From Lateolabrax maculatus (lineage: Eukaryota; Chordata; Actinopteri; Acropomatiformes; Lateolabracidae), in assembly GCA_031216445.1 (NCBI GenBank), contig CM062219.1:17645001-17709000 (forward strand): a stretch of DNA of 64,000 nucleotides, read 5' to 3'. Below, in pieces: positions 11,426 through 23,700 of the stretch. The position numbers were made by a program, and so were the translations under genes. The notes under the pieces were generated by a model. That model saw only the letters and a list, made by a program, of their open reading frames with translations. It had not been told where the DNA came from and did not search any database. Numbering within the stretch: the first letter of the stretch is position 1; the number at the start of each line of letters is the position of its first letter.

Positions 11426-14400
11426 AGATTATGAATGATGTAATCAAGAAGGTGAAGAAGAAGGGAGAATGGAAGGTAAGATCATCAGTTACAAGAAAAT
11501 ACCCTGATAGAGAGAGGAGCGCCGATACGAGGCCTGAGACTCTATTTATATATTTTAATGACCCAGGCACACTGATCAGTGAAGCGATTTTATTTTAGAG
11601 CTTCGTTCAAATCAAAACCCTGCAGCTTCTCTTTGTTTTTTTCTAGTTTAGACAAATAAAGCATTGAATATGCTTGTGTATATATTTAATACTTTACATT
11701 CTGCCAAAGAAACATTTACTATTGACAACTTCTTCATAACTGTGCTGAAACAGAACTTTCTTCTCTCTCTATTATTTCAATAACGACCAAAACAGACATT
11801 CTGAATTTTTCTGCAAAGCAGTTCATCATTTTTTTAAGCAATAAGGTCTCCAGCTTCTCAAATATGAATATTTGCTGGTTTTCTATCAGTCTTCTATGAT
11901 TGTAAACTGAACATTCAAACAAGCTGTTTGACAACTTGGGCTTTAGGAAAACATGATTTACTATGACCAAACATTTAATTAATAAAATAATTGTCAGGTT
12001 AATTGGCAATTAAAATAACTTTTAGTTGCACCCCTAGTTCAGCAAATCTTTATCTTATTTGCAGTGCTTGAAAACGTGCCACTTCTCAAAACCAGCACCC
12101 TGCTTACTGTAGCATTCACATGCAGCCTTTGGGGGCATGCTTTGTGCACAGGAATTATTTATTCAAGGAATACTTATTTTTATTATTATTATACAGCAGC
12201 TTTCTGCCTGAACTAGATAATTGTACCTGATACGGCTGCTGCCATTTTTGCTCTTTCGAAGATTGAGCACTTATATTAACTACATCACGTGTGCCTTGAT
12301 TCATTGAATAATCGCAGTACTGAGTGATAACAGTACACAGTTGGACACTCTGTGCCAGTAAATACTGGCCCAATTCAAGCACTGCTTATTTTTTTAAGTG
12401 GGTATTAATGGTGCAACATGCAGCCAAATAATCTATTAGTCAATAATTTTCAACTTTCAATAATTAAACTTTTTCCAGTAAGGAAAATGTAGTCTTAGCA
12501 TCTCAACAGTGAACATTAGATAAGCCACAATAACTACAGTAAGGCCACAGTCACAAGAATAGAGTGAAAGTCTCAAGTTTAAGTTTGTTTTTATACAGTT
12601 TTGGACATTAAAATAAAACTGACTGCTGATATCAGTTAAAAGCATGAACAGGCTAAAGATATTTACAATTCCCAAAAATGCTCAGCAGCAAACATCTGGT
12701 AAGACAGAACTCACATAAACGGGTGTATAGCTTGATTTGAATAAGGCAGATTTATCGTTGGAAACATGTAATGTGAGTAATAAACTGTGTTTGTATAGTT
12801 ACTGTCTTTTTTCCTGTTGCCAGGCGCTGATTGTGGACCAGCTGAGCATGAGGATGTTGTCATCCTGCTGCAAAATGACAGACATCATGACAGAGGGCAT
12901 CACCAGTAAGAGATGACACTCACAGATACTGCTGTATTTGTCTGTACTGTTAAATTTTTCTCTTGTTTGTTTGTTTGTGCGTGTACTTCTGTAACTGTGT
13001 ACATGCGCATGCATTCTCTAGTTGTGGAGGACATCATGAAGCGACGAGAGCCTCTTCCCAGCCTGGAGGCCATTTACCTGATTACGCCCACAGAGAAGGT
13101 ACGCATTTTCTTTCTCACTTTATTGGCATGATGTGTTGAAGATTTGTAGAATTATAGCAATAAAGCTTCAGTGAATTGAATTGAACACACTGATGCACAT
13201 GTACTGTCAACACACTCACTTGAACTCTGTTTCTCTCTCCTCAGTCTGTCCACACCCTCATCGGAGACTTCAAAGACCCTCATTCAGCTAAATACAAGGG
13301 AGCCCATGTTTTCTTTACTGACTGTGAGTATACACGTGAAGACTTGTTTCAGCATCACTTTATGTAATATCTTTCTGTTCCAAAACATATTTGTGTTGCA
13401 GAATGCAATCCACTATTATCCCCCCAGTTTGCTCCCAGCTCACTGTTGATGCTTTGTAAGTTCACAAAGCGCCAACAGTGAGCTTGGAGGAAACTAGTTT
13501 GGGGATGTAATTAGGTGCTGTAACAAAAACAGGGAGTGTACCTTTTAATTAAATTGGTTAATTTGTTGAGTGAACAGTACACAAAGATCCTCACATTGTT
13601 CCTTTTTGTTTTTTTTAATTTGTGTTTTCTCTCCTTTTATCACCTTGTGTTGGCTAAGAAATGCATTTTAAAGCTGTTGTGGTTTTTAGTATTCCAGTAT
13701 TGCATTGCACAGCCGTGATAGATGAGCTTCATTTAAGTAAAAGTATGGAGCTCCTGTTAAGCTACAGTTACCTTTTACTGTAAATGTGTATGAGTTAGAA
13801 ATGTCTTTGTAATGTAGAGGGTGCTCACATTCGAATCTACTGCTACATCCTGTCAACCGATGGATGAGAATACCACAGTCTAGTCTCATAAGTCAATGAC
13901 TTATGTCACCAAAAAAAATGCAAACTCAGTGGTGTTTAAGTGTGTTTGTCCTCGAATGTGACGCAAAACAAATGTTCCTTTTTAAAAAAGCTGCATATTT
14001 TAAGATGTCATTAGCAACAATGAATCAGAAAGGCCTAGCTATTAACTAGAATTCTGTTTTTCTCAATTTCACCTTGCCAGCCTGCCCTGATCCTTTGTTC
14101 AACGAGCTGGTGAAGAGCCGTGCTTCCAAAACCATCAAGACACTGACGGAGATCAACATCGCCTTCTTGCCCTACGAGTCTCAGGTAAACATCCAGCCAT
14201 GCGTACTGGTCTTGGGCAATGATGGCTACTCTGACGTTGTTAGAGAACCAGTTTGACAGTGATTTCTGAAAAAGATTTATAAAACAGAGCCATGCTTCCA
14301 AATGGCTTTTGTTTGTTCATATATTTCTGTCTTTGTGAACCTACAGAGTTTTTATGCATCTGGCCCCTGGATTGTTCTCCCTTTCTTGACATTATTCACT

Positions 14401-17400
14401 TATCTTTTCTCCTCTTAGCAGACAATGAATGAAAGAGCTGGTTCACTTTTATTGTTAGTGACTGTGAGGGAAAACCAGAAGGAGAGAGAGAGAGAGAAAG
14501 AGATCCTGAGATAGAAAGCTTGAGCAAGAGCAGCGAGAGATCGATCAAGACAGGTGGGAGGACAGCGATGCTGCAAAGGACACAGACAGGAATAGTCACA
14601 GCCAGGTTATTGGTTGTTAGAGTCGGGATGGATAAAAAGAGATGGAGAGAGAAACACATATAAGCACTCAGGTGTTCGTTTGGCACAATGCTGCTGACTC
14701 ACCATTCGCTCTGTTTACTGCCAGACGGTTCCAGAAAGACTCACATTTGTCACATCGCCTCAACCCCCCACCTGTTTCTCCATCGTGCTATATTGCCAAA
14801 TTCCTGCCTCCATCATGCTTTTCCTCCTCCCTCCCTGTGACTGCTTTCTGTTTTTTTCATCCCGCCATTCCTCCTTCCCTCCCTTTGCACGTCGCTTGCA
14901 CTCTCTCTGCTCACTGTTCTCATCAAGCTTTTTATTTTTTCTTCTAAATTACATTTATTCTTTGCCTTCCTCCGACCATTTTTCCTAATTTCCCCTGCCT
15001 CCCTTGTACCGCCCCCCTCTCCCGTCTATCTCCCACATCTCTCCTTCTATCCATCCATCTCTCTCTCACTATCTGAAGATGCAGCTTGGCCCACAATGCT
15101 TTGCTTCCCTCCTGTCTACTATGATTAATTCAGAGTCAGTGGATTTCTGCTCCAGGCAAAGTGCTGCCTCATAGCCCCGCCCACAGGCTGATGCTTGCGC
15201 CCCATTGGATGAGTCAGGATCCACACAGCAGACGGTAGCCAATAGTAGCCAAGCTAACGCAGGGACCCTTCTGCAGAGCAGCATGTGACCGTGGACAGAT
15301 GGGGTGGGAGGAGGGAGTGGTAGTGAGTGATGGAGGAGAGGAGACAAAACAGGGCAGGAGAGGATAGTAGACAAGTAGAGAATATGAGTAGAGAAGACAC
15401 AGAAAGAGGAAGGGAGATGAGAGGAACAAAGAAACAGGAGAGGAGGTGAGATGAGAGGAGACAATGAGGATACAAAACAAAGGAGAGGAAAAGAGATAAC
15501 GGAAGAGGAGAGAGAGAGAGACGATATAAATCAGCTATGTTTGATATTATCACATCGCCTCCAGCTGTCTTTTTACAGTGAGATAACACGCTGTCTGTCC
15601 ACAGTGACCTGCTGTATTTTATACACAGCAGTTCCCATTTCCCATGATACTGAACATTTGTCATGATCAAATCAGCATTTTCATCAATAATCAGCCTTGA
15701 CATCCCAAAATCTGTTCCTGACTTCACTGCTTAAAGTCAGCAGCAACACGTCACAAATGCAGACGTTTAAAACTCTTTTTGCAACATATATTCAGATTAA
15801 AAAAAGGTGTAGGAAGAAAAGCAGGTATCAACAGCAGTAGGAAGTTTCAGTTGTGTGCGCGTTTGTGTGTGCAGGTGTACTCTCTGGACAATGCAGACGC
15901 CTTCCACAGTTTCTACAGCCCCCATAAGACCCAGCTGAAGAACCCGGTGATGGAGAGGCTGGCTGAGCAGATTGCCACGCTTTGTGCCACCCTGAAGGAG
16001 TACCCTGCTGTCAGATACCGAGGGTGAGCAGCAGGGGGCGCTGTTGAGAGGCAGCTGTGGGTAGAGGCTGGTTTCCAAAATAAAAGGCATTTTAGCAGTC
16101 AAGGAAATAGCTTCCAGTGAGGATGTTGGCCTGTAGTTATCAAACTACTAGGAGTGACATTTTGAAAGATAGTGAACTATTATATTAAAAAAAATGACAT
16201 TTTTGCTCCTAAATAGTAAGGAACAGAGGCTATTTATCACATTTCTTTTTTATATAAGCGAGCTCAGGAAATATCTTAACTTGGTTTATGACAAGTAGCT
16301 TTTTAGTCTTTAGATGGCTTATTAGAAAAACAGCTTCCATGACGTCATCCTAACTGTGTCTCCCTTATCTATGCTATCCACACATGCTCTCTGCTAATGT
16401 CATCTTTCCAATGTTTTATCTGTAATCGCTGCTGTCATAAAAATGTCTAAACTGTTCAGCCCTCCCTGTCCGTTCTCATAGCTCGCTATGTCAGGCCGGT
16501 GGCATTTCAACTGTGATGGTCGAGGAAAATGGTATCCGTTAATAAGAGAACTATTAAAGATCCCCTCCAGACATGTTTAAAAACATATATAAAGTACCCT
16601 GCTTGGAATAACTATTTGTGTCTGTTTTGGTTACTCCACAAAATTACCTCATAAAAAGTCTTCAAAGGAAAAAACGGCATGCTCTTTTTATTCTCAAAAA
16701 AAGATCGATTACAAGCTTATGTAATACAAAAGACTGCTGCGCACACAGAAAACCATTGGTGCTGCAGATATTACTGTTCAGTTATAGAGGACAGAAAGGA
16801 GTCATAGATCACTTAATGTCTTTTTTAAAAAGTCATCAAGTATAATTCTTACAGTAATGATTCAGCATATTTGGAAATTTTCAAAATGTTTTTCCTGTCT
16901 TTTCTTTTTCTTTTATCTCATCTGCTTGCTTGAACGTGTGTCTTTGTGTTTGTCTTTCCCCTTTTCACATTTATCTGACCTGTCTTTCCATGTGTACCTA
17001 CACATACCATTTGTCTGTCCATCTGACCATCCATCCACCCATCCCATCTGTCCTTCTGTCAGCGAGTACAAGGACAACGCCACCCTGGCACAGCTGGTTC
17101 AGGACAAACTGGACGCCTACAAGGCCGACGACCCCACTATGGGAGAGGTGAGCTCAGCAGAATTTATTTAGTTTTTCCTCCTTCTCCTGTTGTCTTATAT
17201 TCTTGTTGTGAAATATTAATCTTAGTAATTAAAGTCGCACAGCTTATTTCTACATTACCGAAAATGTGCTTATTGTTATATGTATATCTTTGCCTTTGTA
17301 TGTATGTGTATGTTTATGTGATCACTCTTTTAATTCCTGTATCTGTTTGTCTCTTCTGTGAAGGGTCCAGACAAGGCTCGCTCACAGCTGATCATCCTGG

Positions 17401-20400
17401 ACAGGGCGTTTGACCCCGTCTCTCCTGTCCTGCATGAGCTCACCTTCCAGGCCATGGGCTACGACCTGTTGCCCATCGAAAACGACGTCTACAAGTACGA
17501 GAAAAACACAAATGTCAAAACAGAAAAATGATTAGTTGTGAGGGCTATCTTTCCATTTTAACTCATGTATATGTTAAAGCTGCAGCAGGCAGAATTTTGG
17601 TATAAAATCATCATCATCACATCCGCTTCAATCACACATCTGAACCTAAATGAGGCACTTTCAGTCAGGATGTGCATCTTTCTCCTTCAGGTATGAGACC
17701 AGTGGCATCGGAGACTCTCGTGAGAAGGAGGTTCTTCTGCATGAAGACGATGACCTGTGGGTGAGCCTGAGACACAAACACATAGCTGAGGTGTCCCAGT
17801 AAGTACTTCTCTTCATACTTTCTACATCTCTTCACTCAGTCTTTAGATCCTGAATTAAGCGAAATAACAACTTTCTCTCATGCGCTGCTGCTGCTTTTCC
17901 TTTGCTCTTTGTGTTTTGTCATTAGGGAAGTGACGCGCCAGCTGAAGGACTTCTCTGCCAGCAAGAGGATGAACACTGGGGAGAAGGTAAAGAGGAAGCT
18001 GCCGCAGGAAATGTCGATTAGTCGATATGTACACTCTCATGTGTTCAGTAAATTTAGTTTAATGAAGAGATTTACTTCACATTGTAAAGGAATAGTTCAA
18101 CATTTTAGGAAATCTTATTCACTGTCTTGCTGAGAGTCCGTTAAGAAGGTTGATACCACTCTCAAGTGTGGAAACAGCCTGGAAACCTGGTCAAAACCAC
18201 AGCTTGTTTTACACTTTGGTTGTTGCACAGATGTGAGCTTTAGAGGTGCTGGTTTTGTTATCTTTGGACGGAGTCAGGCTAGCTGTTTCCCCCTGCTTCC
18301 AGTCTTTATGCTAAGCTAAGCTAACCAACTTTTCGGTCATCGAAGACGTTAAAACAGAACTGCTTTATTTTTATGTTTCCAAATGGTGAACATCATCACA
18401 CTTTTGTCTTTTGTCTTTGTTTCAACAGACCACAATGAGGGATCTGTCCCAGATGCTGAAGAAGATGCCTCAGTACCAGAAAGAGCTCAGCAAGGTGTGT
18501 GTGTGTGTGTGTGTGTCTATGTGTAAATAAGAGTGTGTGTGTTTGCGTTCAAATGAATTGTCCTGTGTGTGTGTAAATGTGTATGTTGACCCTGTGTGTT
18601 TTGTGTTTTCCAGTACTCCACTCATCTGCAGCTGGCTGAGGACTGTATGAAGCATTACCAGGGAACAGTGGACAAACTGTGCCGTGTGGAACAGGTGAGA
18701 GGGCAGGGGGGAGACGACAGGAAAGAAGGGGATGAGAGAGGAAAGGGGTGCGGAAACGAGGAGAGAACAAGACAAAAACAAGAGGAGATAGTAGGAAAGG
18801 ATATGAAAGGAAGAGAAGAGAGGATAGTAAACAGTTATAGAGGAGTAGTTCAAAAGGAGGAAACTGACATCCTCTGAAAATGAAATGCTTTTAAAATCCC
18901 TGGAAATGTTTTATTAGAGAGTTTTAAATGACAAACATATGATACCTGAGCTCTGTGTTGCAGGACCTGGCTATGGGCACAGACGCTGAGGGGGAGAAGA
19001 TCAAAGACCCCATGCGGGCCATCGTGCCCATCCTGCTGGATGCCAACGTCAGCACATATGACAAGATCCGCATCATCCTGCTCTACATTTTCCTCAAGAA
19101 TGGTAAGGAGGAGACTACAGGCGGCATAAAGAAATCAAATGTAAAGTCTGTAATTTTTACTCGTTGTTGCTTCAGCTGTGGTCTGTTCACCTTTTTAAAT
19201 GTGAACTCAGACTTGCAGAAATGCTCAGACTACAGGGACATTAACCTGGTAATTCACCACACAGTTGTGATCTAAAACTCCAACATTATAATAATTTCTA
19301 GTTGTTTTTTGTTTTTTTGTCACTTCTCTTTATATAAATAGCTTTAAAATAACAAACAAAACAACTACATCACGGCTGGTGCTGCTGTAGTTTATCACTC
19401 ATTAATATTTACAAGGTATAGAGATAAAATGAACTACTATAGCCTGATTACAGCTTCTATAGGTCAGCTGTTCAGCACAAGTCTGTAAAAATAAAATAAG
19501 TAATAAATCAGGTCAGATATAACCTGACAATTCTACACAGCTATTAGATTTAAGTAATATACAGAAATGCAATAACAAAATGACTATTTCTGCACTCAAG
19601 TTACAAAACATGAATTCCCCTTCATCCGAAAACAAGCTGAACATATTAAATGTAAACATACATTTCTTAAAGTTATAAAACGTGTGTGTGTGTGTGTGTG
19701 TGTGTGTTCAGGCATTACAGAGGAGAACCTGAACAAGCTGATCCAGCACGCTCAGATCCCCCCTGAGGACAGTGAGATCATCACTAACATGGCTCACCTG
19801 GGCGTCCCCATCATCACAGATGTAAGATCCTCGCTGGGTGACGCTCCTCTCTTTTTGTCTTCTTCTCTCTCCTCTGTTTTTTCTGTGTCTATCATTGTCT
19901 GCTTCCCATCATTATTTCAGTCTGATGCCCTTTGAGTGTTTACTCCTCTACTTCTTTTTCATGTCCAAAGTTTCAGTACAGTTATCCTCTCCTCGTTCAC
20001 TGTGTGTATGGACCGAACAGTGTGAACAAAATCATGCTAGAGACAGACATTTCTTTGGTTCTCTTGTCCTTCCTCTTTCACCTCCTTGTGTCTCTTCTTT
20101 CCTTCATTAGTCCACCCTCCGCCGAGGAAAGAAGCTGGACAGGAAGGAGCGTGTGAGCGAGCAGACCTATCAGCTGTCCCGCTGGACACCACTGGTCAAG
20201 GACATCATGGAGGTGTGTTTGTAGGGCTTAAGTCACTATTATCATGCTGTTTTTTTGTTTTGGTTTTACTCAGGCAAACCTAAATTAGGGATCCTAAAGC
20301 AACAAACTAAATTATTCTGCTTAGATGAATCACTTTTCATCCCACAACAACCTCAGTTAAACATCTGTTTTTCCAGCCCAGTTGCTATCAACTATATTTA

Positions 20401-20498
20401 GCCCCTTATTTGTGCAAAGCCAATTCTCCAATGGACCTCCATGATAGAGCCACACACAGTTGCTAAGAGACGTGACACAACTGTGAAGCCCCTATTGA

Positions 20499-20535
<37 letters not shown>

Positions 20536-20665
20536 CTGTGTGTGTGTGTGATTTGTTTTGTCTTTTCGTCCCCCTGCAGGATGCTATTGATGATAAGCTG
20601 GACACCAAACACTACCCCTACATCTCCACCCGCTCCTCTGCCTCCTTCAGCACCACTGCAGTCAG

Positions 20666-20706
<41 letters not shown>

Positions 20707-23700
20707 CCTACCGTATCTATGCACATGCACACAGCGTGACATCTTATTACATGGTAGTAGCCCTTTTTAAATTACGAGGACAGAAATGATGGGATTGGAT
20801 CAATAGTAATTTGGGAAGGGAGATCAGTCTATTGGATCATTACTTGAGAAAAATGGAGAGCAGGGAGGTGATACTGATGACTGGCAGCTTAGTGAGCCGT
20901 ATACAGATCCCACTGCAGGGATAGGACGACGATAAGCGCTCAGACTTTCACCAAGAACATTGATACAAGATAACACTGGGCAGAAGCATCTAAAAATTTC
21001 TGCTTTTTAGAAGCTGCTTTATATTAGTTTCCACATTCTGAAACTGATTTAGCAGCTTTTTGCACTATTGGATTTATGAAATTGTCTGCAGTCACAGAAG
21101 ATGAAAAATCATCAACATTTTAAGTTTTTCAAAGACGACACAAAGACAGTCACTGTCTATGAGGGGGAATTACCTCCCCCTCAAAGCTACCTGCCCCGCC
21201 CCAAACAGTAGACAGATAAACAACTCCAAATAAATGATAATGTTGCTCCATAACTGCTTCCATAATATTCCTGGTCAAGCATAAGGATTACAAATGCTGC
21301 ATTCATTTCTGTATTGCAGTTATAGCACTCAGTCACATTCACATTTGTAATTTAAATCATTCAGGAATATATGATTAACAGTGAAATCAAAAAGTGTAAA
21401 ATCTATTTACCAGCTATCTTCATCAACATCTTTTATACTGTGAAAACACAATGTCACCTGTGAATCATCCTATATCAAAATGAGTAATGTTTTTCCTGAG
21501 CAGTGTCTGCAGGCTGCAGAGCTTCCTGCCAGGGTGTGTACAGCCTCCAACAAGCTCCACCAATCAGATGGTCAGTCAGGTGCAGCCTGTACGTAGCGAG
21601 AAAGGAAACAGTGCCTGAGAGGCCAAATCCAGGGTGAAAACTTCACTCACGAAGCTTTATGGTGTCAACGCAGTTTTATCCAACGCGACTTTTATTTTTT
21701 GTATTATTATGAGACAATTTCTTATCGTCTCATTTTATTTATGTCAGTTGGACAACAAAATTAGACTGTTGAGTGCAATTTTGGCATTTCACTGAAGCTA
21801 TTAAAATAGAGGTGACAAAAATTATATTTTGAAAAAATTTCACGTGTCCATGAAACATTACCCATATTTTGGAAATCATTCCCATTTTACAAAATATTGT
21901 TTGAGTTGGTGAGAAGAAGTTAGGATGCTAAGATAATGCTGTTGAATTTGTTTTCCTTTCTGCTCTGGCAGTGCTCGGTACGGCCACTGGCACAAGAATA
22001 AGACACCTGGAGAGTACCGCACTGGGCCACGTGTCATGGTCTTCATCATCGGCGGCGTGTCCTTCAGCGAGATGCGCTGCGCCTATGAGGTCACACAGGC
22101 CAATGGGAAGTGGGAGGCCGTCATTGGTGAGTAGTGCGACAGGAGGCGCCACTGAGCGCAGGCTGCGGGCATGAAGAAGGGTTCATATGTGTAGACTTTG
22201 GATGCGGCTACTCAGAGATACACCCACGACGACCTTAAAGAGTAACTTAACACCCCCTGAAAATCTTGTTTTTGCTGACCTCCAGTGGTCTAACTTCGCA
22301 CCTTGCTGCAGTGATGTACAGGTGAACTTCAGGACACCATGACATCACTGTTGGCTGATGCGTTGGCCCTGGTGTTTAGTTACTCTATAAAGTAACACAG
22401 AGTGGACGTGTCTCTAAGTGGACCGTGTTTTATAGAAATTGTGAGAGCTGATAAAAGCATCGTCCTAATTCAACACCCACGTCCTTTGAAGACTTTTCAG
22501 AGGACTGCGTGAGGTTGGACCAGCAGGTACAGGTTCAGTCTGGCCTTCAGGTCCTCTGAGGGACACAGAAGGACACAGCTTGTGAACCGGAACACAGCTA
22601 AATAAAAATAAAGATGAAGGGGAGGAGAAACCTGGTGGGAACCACAGGAAGTGAGGTGAATGGACAGTCTAACCCAGAGGTAGAAGTGCAATTTCAGTGC
22701 ATATAAAAAAAGATAAAGCTCTTTACGACACATTTGTCCTCATATCAGAATCAAATCATTGGTTAGTTTTAAAAATAAAAAACTTATTGGAATTAAGTTA
22801 TACTTTGTTGAAGCAAGCGGAAAGTTTAGTTTGTTTTTAGAAAAATCAGAGGCGAAAAGCTGAGAATCACTGACAAAAACAATAATTCTAACACTGGCAA
22901 GATAGTCTCAATAAAAATAGGTTATGGTTATAAGAATCAATACAAGACTAAATGTAGTTCGGACATGTCAGGTTTACATTTATTTTGGCATCTTCTATAA
23001 ACATATAAACTTTCCCTTTTTAAATACAAAATGACAAATCAGGAATTTAAGTCCAGGTTTTGCGAACAGCATAATTTCCTTTCAGACTTTCATGCACTCA
23101 GATCAAGAATGACGTATGCCGAAGGACTAGCTGCAACAACCCGCCTATTGTGTGCAATGTGTTATGTTAAAATAGCCCTTTATGTTATGCCCCTTTGTAC
23201 TGTTGATTTGATGTCTTAAAGCTTCGCCAGTCAGTCTGTGTTATACACCGGAAAGTGTCTTGTTAGTTTTTGTTGTGCTCTGCTTCAGCTGTTGTCTTTA
23301 AAAACAACTGTTGTCTTTGAATTGCAGCCACGCCATGTCTTCTTCTGTGTCTGTGCGTCTCCAACTTTTATGTGTCTGTGCAACATGGCGTGTGTGTGTG
23401 CGTGTGTGTGTGTGTATGTGTGTGTGTGTGTGCAAGTGTGTGAACTGTCAGTGGGCGGGTGTGTCTCTGCGTGTGTGTACAGGTTGCTTGTTTTTAACCC
23501 TTTTGTTTTTTCGGAGAGAGTGGGGGAGGGGCGTGGCATGTGCTGAGAGACGAGTGGTGAAGCCACTTCTGTTCCTCCACAGGTTCCACCCACTTGCTCA
23601 CCCCCACCAAATTCTTATCGGACCTGCAGCACCCCGACTTCCGAGAGTCCACTAGGGTGTCCTTTGAGGACGCAGACCCCTCAGCCGAGTGAGGCAGAGA

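Noticed and set aside
15069..15727. Minus-strand frames of 88, 131 and 157 codons, one with signal-peptide-like hydrophobic stretches
   Set aside because: They arise from GA/CT-rich low-complexity intron sequence; composition is extremely biased and no domain is seen.
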